Part shown: positions 17,339 through 25,966 of the stretch, in pieces
Layout of the letters: the number at the start of each line of letters is the position of its first letter
Position numbering within the stretch: the stretch's first letter is position 1
Assembly (NCBI GenBank): GCA_024169445.1
Contig: JALKFA010000001.1
Coordinates: forward strand, 3,348,001-3,412,000
Reading direction: 5' to 3'
Length of the DNA stretch: 64,000 nt
From: Buttiauxella agrestis ATCC 33320
GTDB taxonomy: Bacteria > Pseudomonadota > Gammaproteobacteria > Enterobacterales > Enterobacteriaceae
Translations under genes and position numbers: made by a program
The notes under the pieces: model-generated
What the model was told of the DNA's origin: nothing
Database searches by the model: none
Seen by the model: the letters and a program-made list of their open reading frames with translations, nothing else

Positions 17339-18988
17339 ATGGCGAGCTGGTGGAAAGAGGCGGTGGCCTACCAGATTTATCCGCGCAGTTTTAAGGACAG
17401 CAACGGTGATGGCATTGGTGACCTTAACGGCATCACTGAAAAACTCGACTACCTCAAAGATCTCGGCATCGACCTGATTTGGATCTGCCCGATGTACAAA
17501 TCGCCTAACGATGATAACGGTTACGACATCAGCGATTATCAGCAAATCATGGCGGAATTTGGCACCATGGCGGATTTCGACCGCCTGCTGGAACAAGCCC
17601 ACGCGCGTGAGATGCGGTTGATTATCGACCTGGTGGTTAACCACACTTCCGATGAACATCCGTGGTTTCTTGAATCGCGTTCCTCACGTGATAACCCGAA
17701 ACGTGACTGGTACACCTGGCGCGATGGTAAAAATGGGGCGGAACCCAATAACTGGGAAGGGATTTTTAAAGGTTCAGCCTGGGAATTTGACCCGCACACC
17801 GAACAGTATTACCTGCATCTGTTTACCCGTCGCCAGCCGGATCTGAACTGGGAAAACCACGATGTACGCCGCGCGGTGTACGACATGATGCGTTGGTGGC
17901 TGGATAAAGGCATCGACGGTTTCCGCATTGACGCCATCGCGCACCTGAAAAAAGAGCCGCTGCTGACGGACGTGCCGAACCCCGACAAATTGCGTTACGC
18001 GCCATCAATGAAAAGCCATCTTAACTACGACGGGCTGCTGGATTATGTCGATGACATGAGCCGCAATGTGCTCCAGCACTACGATATTGTCACCGTTGGT
18101 GAGATGAACGGCCTGAATTCCGAACATGCTGAAGAGTGGGTGGGCGAACATCGTGGGCGGCTCAATATGGTGTTCCAGTTTGAACACGTGCGTTTATGGG
18201 AGCCAGAGGCCGGTTTGCGCCCGGAACCGGCGGTCCTGAAAAAGATCTTCACCGCCTGGCAGCAAGCCCTGGAAGGCAGAGGCTGGAATGCGTTGTATGT
18301 GGAAAACCACGACCTGACGCGCATTACTTCGCGCTGGGGTGACACCGAGCACCACTGGCGGGAAAGTGCGACCTGCATTGCAGCACTCTATTTCTTAATG
18401 CAAGGGACGCCGTTTATCTATCAGGGCCAGGAAATTGGCATGACCAATACCCGCTTCGAGGGGCTGGACGATTTTGATGATGTCTCTGCGAAAAACATGT
18501 GGCGCGAGCTGGAAGCTCAGGGCAAAAGTGAAGCTGAAATCATCGCGTTCCTCACCAATACCGGGCGTGATAATTCGCGCACGCCGATGCAGTGGAATGG
18601 CTGGCCAAACGCCGGTTTTAGCGATGCCGCACCGTGGTTTAAGGTGAATGCCAACCATGAAATGATTAACATCGCCAGCCAGCAGCAAGACCCGGATTCG
18701 GTACTGAGTTTTTATCGCGCGTTGATTCAACTGCGTAAACAAGAGCACACGTTAATTTATGGGCGCTACGAGCTGGAGCTGGAAGACCACGAACAAATTT
18801 ATGCTTATAGACGTGTGCTTGAAGAGTCGGAATTCGTGGTGCTGTGCAATATGTCGGGGAAATCGGCGCGCTGGACGGGGGAGGAATTAGCGCTCGAATG
18901 GGCCGAATGTGTGCTTGGGAATTACCCGCAGGTGGATGAACTGTATCGGCTGCATCCGTGGGAAGCGCGGGTTTATAAGCTCACCTAA
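17339..18988 (+). CDS. GH13 alpha-glucosidase, second paralogue with different linkage signature
   Basis: A 549-residue GH13 hydrolase three bases after the first one. Its GGGAGG ribosome site overlaps the end of that gene. Catalytic residues are Asp198 in 'DGFRIDAIAHL', Glu255 in 'VGEMNGL' and Asp325 in 'VENHDLTRI'. Ala follows the nucleophile instead of Val. Alpha-1,6 enzymes have Val here, while Thr or Ala is found in enzymes accepting other alpha linkages. The two paralogues therefore probably split different alpha-glucosides. In the palatinose operon of Erwinia rhapontici two such enzymes, PalQ and PalZ, hydrolyse isomaltulose and trehalulose; the same division is a reasonable inference here. 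Cytoplasmic. Confidence 0.88.
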   Translation: MASWWKEAVAYQIYPRSFKDSNGDGIGDLNGITEKLDYLKDLGIDLIWICPMYKSPNDDNGYDISDYQQIMAEFGTMADFDRLLEQAHAREMRLIIDLVVNHTSDEHPWFLESRSSRDNPKRDWYTWRDGKNGAEPNNWEGIFKGSAWEFDPHTEQYYLHLFTRRQPDLNWENHDVRRAVYDMMRWWLDKGIDGFRIDAIAHLKKEPLLTDVPNPDKLRYAPSMKSHLNYDGLLDYVDDMSRNVLQHYDIVTVGEMNGLNSEHAEEWVGEHRGRLNMVFQFEHVRLWEPEAGLRPEPAVLKKIFTAWQQALEGRGWNALYVENHDLTRITSRWGDTEHHWRESATCIAALYFLMQGTPFIYQGQEIGMTNTRFEGLDDFDDVSAKNMWRELEAQGKSEAEIIAFLTNTGRDNSRTPMQWNGWPNAGFSDAAPWFKVNANHEMINIASQQQDPDSVLSFYRALIQLRKQEHTLIYGRYELELEDHEQIYAYRRVLEESEFVVLCNMSGKSARWTGEELALEWAECVLGNYPQVDELYRLHPWEARVYKLT

Positions 18989-18997
18989 ACAAGTTTT

Positions 18998-19068
18998 GTC
19001 GGATGACGCTGCTGTATGACCTACGAAAAACGGTTTTGTAGGGTGGATAAGTGCCAGCGTCATCCACC
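18998..19068. repeat. BIME-like pair of palindromic repeats
   Basis: Two copies in opposite orientation: GTCGGATGACGCTGCTG-type at 18998-19024 and GTAGGGTGGATAAGTGCC-type at 19038-19068. They lie immediately after the second glucosidase, where they can act as the 3' end structure of the operon transcript. Confidence 0.8.
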
Positions 19069-19163
19069 GTTTTCGCCACGCTTATTGAAGTCTCAGAGCA
19101 ACCCTATACAGTAACGGCGCGGCCTGCGGTATGATGTGCGCTGGTTTTTAACAAGGAGGGGTT

Positions 19164-19970
19164 ATGTTGTCGACAACATTTCCAGCTTTGCAGGCCACGA
19201 CCATTGATTCCATTAATACATTGGGCGAGTGGCTTTCTCACAATGAGTTTGATGCACCGCCCGCAGTGACTGATGGTGAACTGATTATTCTCGCAGGCAA
19301 TGCCGTCATTCCCACCATTGATGCGGCCTGCGAGCTTGCAGCTAACAGCGGACTGCCGCTGCTCATTACCGGCGGTATTGGGCATTCCACAACCTTTTTA
19401 TACGCAGCCATCGCTAAACATCCGCGCTATAACACTATCCCAACCACCGGGCGCGCTGAAGCTGCAATCATCAAAGATATTGCCACCCAGTTCTGGAAGA
19501 TCCCCGCTGAAAAAGTGCTGACGGAAGAGAAGTCCACCAACTGCGGCGAGAACGCACGCTTCACTTATGACTTGATGCAAACGCTGAAAATAACACCTGC
19601 GAGCGCGATCGTCATTCAAGATCCCTCCATGCAGCGCCGTACCGTCGCGACATTTGAACGTGCCTGGCAGAATGATGCACATCAACCACAGTGGCGCAGC
19701 TGGCCGGGGTTTGTGCCGTTGCTGGTCAGTGACGAAACCCAGACTGTATTTCGTCCGCATCAAAAAGGATTATGGCCGGTTGAGCGTTACATTTCGTTGG
19801 CGCTGGGGGAAATCCCGCGAATCAGAGATGATGCACAGGGCTACGGGCCAAACGGACGTGACTTTATTACCCACGTAGATATTCCGCTGGCAGTGATTAA
19901 TGCCTGGGAAGTTCTCGCCAGTGATGCCGCGCTGGCACAGTGGATGCACGAGCGTGGTTTATCAATATGA
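19164..19970 (+). CDS. ydcF: YdcF, DUF218-domain protein
   Basis: A 268-residue protein, near-identical in length to E. coli YdcF (266) and similar along its whole length. Blocks include 'IILAGNAVIPTIDAACELA', 'LLITGGIGHSTTFLYAAIA', 'TTGRAEAAIIKDI', 'STNCGENARFT', 'QDPSMQRRTVATF', 'GLWPVERYISL' and 'GPNGRDFITHVD'. E. coli YdcF has been reported to bind S-adenosylmethionine, and its physiological role is not established. AAGGAGG precedes the ATG at seven bases. In E. coli ydcF lies between hrpA and aldA. Here aldA is still downstream on the same strand, but a 10-kb sugar locus intervenes, and hrpA lies about 30 kb away. Confidence 0.95.
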   Translation: MLSTTFPALQATTIDSINTLGEWLSHNEFDAPPAVTDGELIILAGNAVIPTIDAACELAANSGLPLLITGGIGHSTTFLYAAIAKHPRYNTIPTTGRAEAAIIKDIATQFWKIPAEKVLTEEKSTNCGENARFTYDLMQTLKITPASAIVIQDPSMQRRTVATFERAWQNDAHQPQWRSWPGFVPLLVSDETQTVFRPHQKGLWPVERYISLALGEIPRIRDDAQGYGPNGRDFITHVDIPLAVINAWEVLASDAALAQWMHERGLSI

Positions 19971-19978
19971 GTGATTTC

Positions 19979-20070
19979 GGCGGATGACGCTGCGCTTATC
20001 CGCCCTACAAAATCAACACAAGAAGCGCATTTGTTGTTTGTAGGGTGGATAAGCGAATGCGCCATCCACC
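19979..20070. repeat. BIME-like pair of palindromic repeats
   Basis: GGCGGATGACGCTGCGCTTATCC-type copy at 19979-20008 and an inverted GTAGGGTGGATAAGCG-type copy at 20040-20070, separated by 31 bp. They fill the gap between the converging ydcF and isomerase genes. Confidence 0.85.
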
Positions 20071-20079
20071 GTTTTCACC

Positions 20080-21498
20080 TTAACGATGCTGGTAACAGTT
20101 CACCCCTAAATACTTGCTGAACGCTTCCTGTAATACCACGCCCGTTGCGGAATGGTTCATGGCGACGTGGTGTTCAAAACCGTTGTTACAAATCCACGCC
20201 AGTAAATTCTCCAGATGTGGCACTTCAATGACCGCACGGCAGCCGACGGTATCTAACGGATCGTCAACCGATTGCCCTTCGCCAACATAGGCTTTCACTT
20301 CGCCAGTAAAGTCATCGGAAGAGAGGCGGAAATAGGTGAGCGGGCCACTTTTCAGGCGACCATGCACCGCGCCACAGGTGTTCTCTTTGCCGACGGTGGT
20401 GCCGATGATATCGGCGGTACCCATCGACGGAGATTCCAGGCTGCTGCTGGCAAAGTTCCCGCAGTGGAACAGCACGCATTTGTTGCGATCGTCGCCGAAG
20501 TTGTTATTCCAGTCGGCAATCGAGGCCGGGTTAAGCGACGCGCTGGCGAGGGCATACATCGACAACGCGCCCATCACGTCCACTTCGCAGGCGCTTGGCA
20601 TTAACTGCCCTGACATCACGCTCATAATCGAGCAGACGTTAATGCCGAGGTTTTCCTGAAGTGACGTCCAACACTGAATCGCCGTAGTGTCGATGTCGTT
20701 TGCCACTACCCATTCGCTGATCACCACAAACAGTTTTGCCATCTGGGTTAACCTGTCGGCTGGGATCCCGCTGGCGTCAGCGTTTTCAATTAAGATGCCG
20801 CGCTTCTCATGCACCCGCAGATCGTCATCGCTGATATGTTTGATGCGGGTGAAGATTTCAGACAGGTCGAGGGTTTCCACCGCCACCCCCATTTTTTCGA
20901 GCAGCTTTTCGCTATAGCGCACGGTGTTAAAACTGGCCGGGCGCGCACCAATCGCCCCGATGCGCACGCCCTGCATCGATTTCACCACCCGGCAAATTTG
21001 CGCAAAACGCTGTAAATCTTGTTCGAACACTTCACCGCTTAGCGCACAAACATGCTGCGTGGTGAGCGTGAAGGGGATGTTGTACTGGCGCAGGTTGTTA
21101 CACAGGGAGATTTTCCCGCAGAAGCTATCGCGGCGAGTCGCCAGGCCCATTTTATCAAGATTGTCTTCTTCAGCCTGGATTAACACCGGGACTTTCAAAC
21201 CGGAAAGGCGAATCGCTTCTGCCACCGCTTTTTCATCACCAAAGTTTGGCAATAACACCACTACACCATGAATTTCGTCACGATGCTGGCGGAACAGTTC
21301 GGCACAAACTTTGGCATCCTGACGGGTTTCCACGCCACCGAGATGCGTTTCTCCGTCTTTTAGCATTATCGTTTTGATCCCCAGTTTGCCAAACAGCGCT
21401 TCGGCCTGTTCATGCGCCTGCGCCACTAAATAGCTTGGGAAGAACCCGCGGTTTCCGATGATAACGCCGAAAGTTAATTCTTTTGGGATACGAGACAT
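20080..21498 (-). CDS. L-fucose/L-arabinose-isomerase-like protein, candidate D-apiose (pentose) isomerase
   Basis: A 472-residue protein of the FucI/AraA-like fold. 'GVVVLLPNFGDEKAVAEA' and 'CWTSLQENLGINVCSIMS' (with a Glu expected to bind metal) and C-terminal 'MNHSATGVVLQEAF' (His) are visible. The start at 21498 has GGAG eight bases upstream; a longer in-frame opening is not supported. It is the last gene of an operon also encoding an FGGY kinase, a split transketolase and a ribose-type ABC importer. Isomerase plus kinase plus two-subunit transketolase is the published gene set for one D-apiose route (apiose to apulose to apulose-4-P to DHAP). The isomerase fold is well supported; the substrate is inferred from context. 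Confidence 0.8.
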   Translation of the reverse strand: MSRIPKELTFGVIIGNRGFFPSYLVAQAHEQAEALFGKLGIKTIMLKDGETHLGGVETRQDAKVCAELFRQHRDEIHGVVVLLPNFGDEKAVAEAIRLSGLKVPVLIQAEEDNLDKMGLATRRDSFCGKISLCNNLRQYNIPFTLTTQHVCALSGEVFEQDLQRFAQICRVVKSMQGVRIGAIGARPASFNTVRYSEKLLEKMGVAVETLDLSEIFTRIKHISDDDLRVHEKRGILIENADASGIPADRLTQMAKLFVVISEWVVANDIDTTAIQCWTSLQENLGINVCSIMSVMSGQLMPSACEVDVMGALSMYALASASLNPASIADWNNNFGDDRNKCVLFHCGNFASSSLESPSMGTADIIGTTVGKENTCGAVHGRLKSGPLTYFRLSSDDFTGEVKAYVGEGQSVDDPLDTVGCRAVIEVPHLENLLAWICNNGFEHHVAMNHSATGVVLQEAFSKYLGVNCYQHR

Positions 21499-21517
21499 GG
21501 CTTCACTCCAGTAAAAG

Positions 21518-23008
21518 TTAATTCGGCACAAAGCGGCAGCGCGCCACGGCTTCAAGCCACTGTTTATAGTTTTGTTGCATTGCTTTTTGTTGTTCTGCCT
21601 GTGGCTGCAAACGCTCGCCACAGTGGGCCAGTGCGGCAAGCGGTGTACCGTCTTGCCACCAACCAAGGGTTTTTCCGGCTAACAGCGTTGCGCCGAGTGC
21701 GGAGATTTCAGCAGCGGGTTGAATGATCAACGGGCGTTGCAGTACATCGGCCTGCAACTGCATCAACCAGCGATTTTGGGTGGCGGTGCCATCAACGCAC
21801 AGCGACTCAAGGTGCTCGCCGGTTGCCTGTTCCATCGCGAAAAAGACATCGGCAATTTGATAGACCAGCGACTCCAGTGCGGCTCGCGCCAGCACTGCAG
21901 GGGTGGCGGCGTCCGTCAGGCCACAAATCATGCCGCGTGCGTGGAGATCCCACCACGGCGCACCCAGCCCGGAAAGCGCAGGCACGTAATAGACGCCCTG
22001 GTTACTTTGTGCGGATTGCGCAAGCCGGGTCAGTTCTGCCGGGTCGTTGATGCCCAGCATTTTCCCAAGCCATGCGGCACCCGAGCCGGTATGGGTGATG
22101 TTGCCTTCCAGCGCGTAATTCAGCTCGCCGTCGTGCCAGGCAAGCGTGGTGCTCAGGCGATTGCTGCGGTTTGCCGGTTCGGGAAGCGAAAGCATCAATG
22201 ACGAGCCGGTACCATAAGTGGCTTTCACCACCTGCCCGCAAACGCTGCGTTGGGCGTAGAGTGCCGCATGTGAATCACCGATCAGTGCCAGCACCGGCGT
22301 ACCGATCGGCAAGCCTGGAATGGTGTTGATTTGTACTTCACCGTGGTGCCCGGCAGAAGGGCGCACTTCAGCAAGTGCTGCACGCGGAATACCGAATAAT
22401 TGCAGCAGTTCGTCGTCCCATTCGCCCCGGTAAATATTAAACAGCTGCGTGCGGGCCGCATTCGAGTAGTCGGTGGTAAACGAGTGTCCGGCAGTCAGTT
22501 GCCAGTTCAACCAGGAATCGATGGTTCCGATACACAGCTCACCCGCTGCGGCGCGTTTCACTCCGTCTGGAATGGCGTCGAGCAGGGCGCGGATTTTCGC
22601 CGCCGGGAATAACGGGTCGACGGGCAGGCCAGTAAGACGGGTGATAAGCTCGCCATGGCCCTGCGCTAAAAGTTGCTCACACGTTTGTTCTGAGCGGCGA
22701 TCCTGCCAGCTCACGACGGGCGTGAGTGGTTTACCATCATGGCGCTGCCACACCAACACGGATTCACGCTGGTTGCTTATCGCAATGCCTGCGATGGTGG
22801 CGGAGCCAAGTTGTGGCAGGCAGCCGCTTAACGCTTCGCAAACGGCTTGCCACAATGCAATTGGGTCTTGTTCTGCAAGCCCTGGTGCCGGGTGCGTCAT
22901 TGCCACGCCGACACTGCAACGGGCACAGATTTCCCCGTTGCTATTCACCGCCACCACTTTGGCGTTGGTGGTGCCCTCATCAATAGCCAGAATTACCGGG
23001 CTGGACAT
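21518..23008 (-). CDS. FGGY-family carbohydrate kinase, candidate apulose kinase
   Basis: A 496-residue kinase with 'ILAIDEGTTNAKVVAV' at the N-terminus (phosphate-binding loop 1), 'GIAISNQRESVLVW', 'VSWQDRRSE', 'TYGTGSSLML' (phosphate loop 2) and 'LESLVYQIADVF' and 'VDGTATQNRWLMQLQADVL' in the C-terminal lobe. It resembles glycerol and xylulose kinases. The start at 23008 has AAAGGAG eight bases upstream, and an in-frame ATG six codons earlier lies within the preceding gene. It begins two bases after the transketolase C-half and is followed after 19 bp by the isomerase. By operon logic it phosphorylates the ketose made by the isomerase, at the hydroxyl that becomes the DHAP phosphate. Confidence 0.88.
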   Translation of the reverse strand: MSSPVILAIDEGTTNAKVVAVNSNGEICARCSVGVAMTHPAPGLAEQDPIALWQAVCEALSGCLPQLGSATIAGIAISNQRESVLVWQRHDGKPLTPVVSWQDRRSEQTCEQLLAQGHGELITRLTGLPVDPLFPAAKIRALLDAIPDGVKRAAAGELCIGTIDSWLNWQLTAGHSFTTDYSNAARTQLFNIYRGEWDDELLQLFGIPRAALAEVRPSAGHHGEVQINTIPGLPIGTPVLALIGDSHAALYAQRSVCGQVVKATYGTGSSLMLSLPEPANRSNRLSTTLAWHDGELNYALEGNITHTGSGAAWLGKMLGINDPAELTRLAQSAQSNQGVYYVPALSGLGAPWWDLHARGMICGLTDAATPAVLARAALESLVYQIADVFFAMEQATGEHLESLCVDGTATQNRWLMQLQADVLQRPLIIQPAAEISALGATLLAGKTLGWWQDGTPLAALAHCGERLQPQAEQQKAMQQNYKQWLEAVARCRFVPN

Positions 23009-23010
23009 GG

Positions 23011-23955
23011 CTATGCTCCTTTGCAAAGCGCTGTGGCGGAACGTGTGACCCCTGCGGCATCAATTCCATGATGAGCACGCATCTCCTTGCGATCCGCCGC
23101 AATAGCATAGCTACCGTCTGCAATACCGAGCCGCAACAAAGGGATGCCACACCCGGCCTCCGCTAACACTTCCGCGACCAGGCTGCCGACACCGCCATTC
23201 ACGTTGTGCTCTTCAACGGTTATCACATGGCGTGAATTTTTAAGCATGGTGAGAAGTTGCGCGGTATCGCAAGGGCGAATAGATGGAACGTTGATCACCG
23301 CCGCATTAATACCTAAATCGGCGAGTTGTGCCGCAGCCGTAACGATTTCATGCACCGTTGAACCCATTGCCACTAAGGCCACATCGTCGCCTTCGCGCAG
23401 TTGCTCAACTGCTCCTGGTTTGAACTGGTAATCCGCATCGTGCAGTTCCGGCAGGGCTTTCCCATCGAGGCGAATATAAACCGGGCCAACGTGTTCCAGT
23501 GCGTAGTCAATAATCTGGCGGCATTCAATCGGGCAGGATGGCGCGTAGATTTCAATGTTGCCAAAACCGCGCAGCACGGCGATGTCGTCAATGCTGTGGT
23601 GGGTGCTGGCGAGCGGGCCATAACTGGCTCCGGCATTGAGGCCAAACAGTTTGACGTTGCTGTTGTTGTAGCAAACGTCGACTTTGATCTGCTCATTGGC
23701 GCGCGAGATTAAAAACGGAGCCGCATTGCAAGTGACGGCTATTTTCCCGCCCATCGACAGGCCGACCGCGGTTCCCACCAGCGTCTGTTCGGCAATCCCA
23801 ACGTTCACCAGTCGGTCAGGAAACTGTTTTATAAAGGGGGATATTTTTGCCGTAGAGGTTGAGTCGGCAACGACCGGCACCAGGTCTACGCCGCGTTCGA
23901 CGGCGTCAATAAAGGCATTCACCATTACGGTTGCCAGGTGTTCGCTATTACTCAT
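23011..23955 (-). CDS. Transketolase C-terminal subunit (split transketolase)
   Basis: A 314-residue protein containing the pyrimidine-binding and C-terminal domains of transketolase. Markers are 'ADSTSTAKISPF', 'RLVNVGIAEQTLVGTAVGLSM' (catalytic Glu that activates ThDP), 'STHHSIDDIAVLRGF', 'GPVYIRLDGK' and 'VITVEEHNVNGGVG'. The ThDP diphosphate site is in the partner encoded just upstream, so the active enzyme should be a heterotetramer. The two genes overlap by eight bases. Split transketolases of this kind serve special sugar pathways, for example apulose-4-phosphate transketolase (AptA/AptB), rather than the housekeeping pentose phosphate pathway. Confidence 0.88.
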   Translation of the reverse strand: MSNSEHLATVMVNAFIDAVERGVDLVPVVADSTSTAKISPFIKQFPDRLVNVGIAEQTLVGTAVGLSMGGKIAVTCNAAPFLISRANEQIKVDVCYNNSNVKLFGLNAGASYGPLASTHHSIDDIAVLRGFGNIEIYAPSCPIECRQIIDYALEHVGPVYIRLDGKALPELHDADYQFKPGAVEQLREGDDVALVAMGSTVHEIVTAAAQLADLGINAAVINVPSIRPCDTAQLLTMLKNSRHVITVEEHNVNGGVGSLVAEVLAEAGCGIPLLRLGIADGSYAIAADRKEMRAHHGIDAAGVTRSATALCKGA

Positions 23956-24778
23956 CTTTCAGTTCCTCCAGCGCCAGTTCGATTTCGTCACCTTTCGGTA
24001 TCCGGTGGTGCCATTCCGCGCGTCCCTGAATAAAGGAGATGCCCGCGCCTTTGGTGGTGTTGGCAATCACGACGTGCGGTTTACCCTGTGGCTGTAACCC
24101 TTCAAGGGTGGCGACCACATCAGCCATGTCATTGCCGCGACATTCGGTCACTTCCATGCCGAACGCGCGCCATTTCTCATCGAGCGGGTCGGTATTGAGG
24201 ATCTCTTTGGTCGAGCCTGCGAGTTGCAGATTGTTTTTGTCGTTAATAATGATCAGGTTATCGAGCTGGTAATGCGCCGCGACTAACGCCGCTTCCCAGT
24301 TGCTGCCTTCTGCCAGCTCGCCATCGCCGGTCACCACAAAGACGCGACGTTTGCTGTTGTTGCGTTTGGCGGCCAGCGCAATGCCAACGGCGACCGGCAG
24401 ACCGTGGCCCAGAGCGCCAGTGTTAAGCTCCACACCAGGCGTTTTGTGTTTCACCGGGTGGCCGGGCAGGTGAGAGTCGGCATGCTGATAAGTCGGCAGC
24501 CACTCCACAGGAATAAACCCGGCTTCAGCCAGCACACAGTAATAACCGCCAACCGCATGGCCTTTGGACTGAATGTAGATGTCACGTTCGTCGCTGTTAA
24601 TCAGTTGCGGCGAACAATTCAGTATCCGGAAGTACAGGGCGGTTAAGATCTCCACCTGTGATAAATCGGCCCCGGTATGGCCGCCAGCCGGGCTGTTGGC
24701 ATTGAGCAGGACGATGCGGCGACGGACGGCGCGTGCTCTCTTTTCCAGATCCGTAACTGACAGTGCGAACGGATTCAT
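23948..24778 (-). CDS. Transketolase N-terminal subunit (split transketolase)
   Basis: A 276-residue protein with the ThDP pyrophosphate-binding domain. 'PAGGHTGADLSQVEILTALYF' near residue 30, 'SKGHAVGGYYCVLAEAG' and the ThDP motif 'VTGDGELAEGSNWEAAL' with 'IINDKNNLQ' are visible. The metal-binding GDG and N residues are intact. The start at 24778 has AAGGGG eight bases upstream; an earlier in-frame ATG is not supported. It overlaps the C-terminal subunit gene by eight bases and follows the permease gene after 86 bp, where the minus strand can form a short CGGGTA/TACCCG hairpin that may modulate expression between transport and enzyme genes. Confidence 0.88.
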   Translation of the reverse strand: MNPFALSVTDLEKRARAVRRRIVLLNANSPAGGHTGADLSQVEILTALYFRILNCSPQLINSDERDIYIQSKGHAVGGYYCVLAEAGFIPVEWLPTYQHADSHLPGHPVKHKTPGVELNTGALGHGLPVAVGIALAAKRNNSKRRVFVVTGDGELAEGSNWEAALVAAHYQLDNLIIINDKNNLQLAGSTKEILNTDPLDEKWRAFGMEVTECRGNDMADVVATLEGLQPQGKPHVVIANTTKGAGISFIQGRAEWHHRIPKGDEIELALEELKDE

Positions 24779-24864
24779 AGTGTTACCCCTTGCATTAAAA
24801 ATCATAGATGAATAATTATTCCATGCGGGTAAAAAAATACCCGTCGTTGAGGATCTGTGACGCG

Positions 24865-25965
24865 CTACACTTTCCCGCTACTTTCCATGATGGCTTTCTG
24901 GGCCACGACCGCCGCTTTTTGCTGCATGCGGTTTTGCATCTGGTCGATGATGACCGCCACAATAATCACGATGCCTTTGATGACCATTTGCCAGAACTCA
25001 CTTACGCCCATCATCACCAGGCCGTCAGCCAGGAAGCCAATCACGAATGCGCCGACGAGGGTGCCAAGAATGGTGCCGCGCCCGCCTGCCAGCGACGTTC
25101 CGCCGAGCACCACAGCGGCGATGGCGTTCATCTCAAAGGCCGTGCCGTTTGCCGGGTGGCTGGCAACCAGCTGCGCGGAAACCACAATCCCGGCGATGGC
25201 GGCGCAAAAACCGGACAGCGTGTAGACCCAAATTTTCACCTGGCGGACTTTGACGCCGGACAGTTCAGCGGCGCGTTCGTTATCGCCAATGGCGTAAACA
25301 TGGCGGCCAAAGGGCAGGCGGCGGGCGACATAGGCAATGGCGACGGCCAGCACAATCATCATCCAGATAGCCCACGGAATACCGAACAGCGTGCCGGAGC
25401 CAATCAGGTCAAAACCAGTATTGCCGAGTTGTGGGTTACCGGAAAGTCCGGGGAAGGTTTCACCGCCCGAGGTCAACATGGCGGCCCCGCGCAAGATGTA
25501 CATGGTGCCGAGGGTGCAGATAAACGGCGCGACGTTGTAGCGGGTGATAATCCAGCCGTTGGCCGCGCCAATCAGCCCGCCAACCAGCAGCACCAGCGGC
25601 ACAATCACCCACACACTTGGGAAGATAGCGATGCCGAATATCGGCAGCACAATACCTTTGGTTATCAGCCAACCGGCAATCATGCCGCACAGCCCCAGCG
25701 TGGCGCCAATCGACAAATCAATGCCCGCCGTGATGATGACAAAGGTGATGCCGAGTGCCAGAAAGGCGTTGATGGCAATGTGTTTAATCATGATCACCAG
25801 GCTGCCCATGGCGAGGAAATCCGGCACCATGATGGCGAAGAAGCCGACAATCAAAAACAGCGCAATAAAGGTGCGGAGTTTGAGCAGTAACAGCAGCAGA
25901 TTTTCCCGCGAGCTAAACGGCGAGCCTGGTCTGGCGTTGAGCGCGACAGTATCATTCGTTTTCAT
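24865..25965 (-). CDS. Ribose-type ABC transporter permease (RbsC family)
   Basis: A 366-residue permease with about ten hydrophobic segments. Typical features are 'LALGITFVIITAGIDLSIGA' and 'NAIAAVVLGGTSLAGGRG' near residue 275, the conserved cytoplasmic region contacting the ATPase. 'GRHVYAIGDNERAAELSGV' is the usual cytoplasmic loop of RbsC-like proteins. The start at 25965 (AAGGG eight bases upstream) lies one base after the ATPase stop. It forms the membrane part of the importer with the ATPase and the binding protein encoded upstream. Confidence 0.9.
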   Translation of the reverse strand: MKTNDTVALNARPGSPFSSRENLLLLLLKLRTFIALFLIVGFFAIMVPDFLAMGSLVIMIKHIAINAFLALGITFVIITAGIDLSIGATLGLCGMIAGWLITKGIVLPIFGIAIFPSVWVIVPLVLLVGGLIGAANGWIITRYNVAPFICTLGTMYILRGAAMLTSGGETFPGLSGNPQLGNTGFDLIGSGTLFGIPWAIWMMIVLAVAIAYVARRLPFGRHVYAIGDNERAAELSGVKVRQVKIWVYTLSGFCAAIAGIVVSAQLVASHPANGTAFEMNAIAAVVLGGTSLAGGRGTILGTLVGAFVIGFLADGLVMMGVSEFWQMVIKGIVIIVAVIIDQMQNRMQQKAAVVAQKAIMESSGKV

Positions 25966-25966
25966 A

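Noticed and set aside
24808-25890. Long open frame on the plus strand (about 360 codons, rich in His and Asp)
   Set aside because: It is antisense to the RbsC-like permease. The composition is the mirror of a GC-rich hydrophobic gene, and no ribosome site or family likeness exists.
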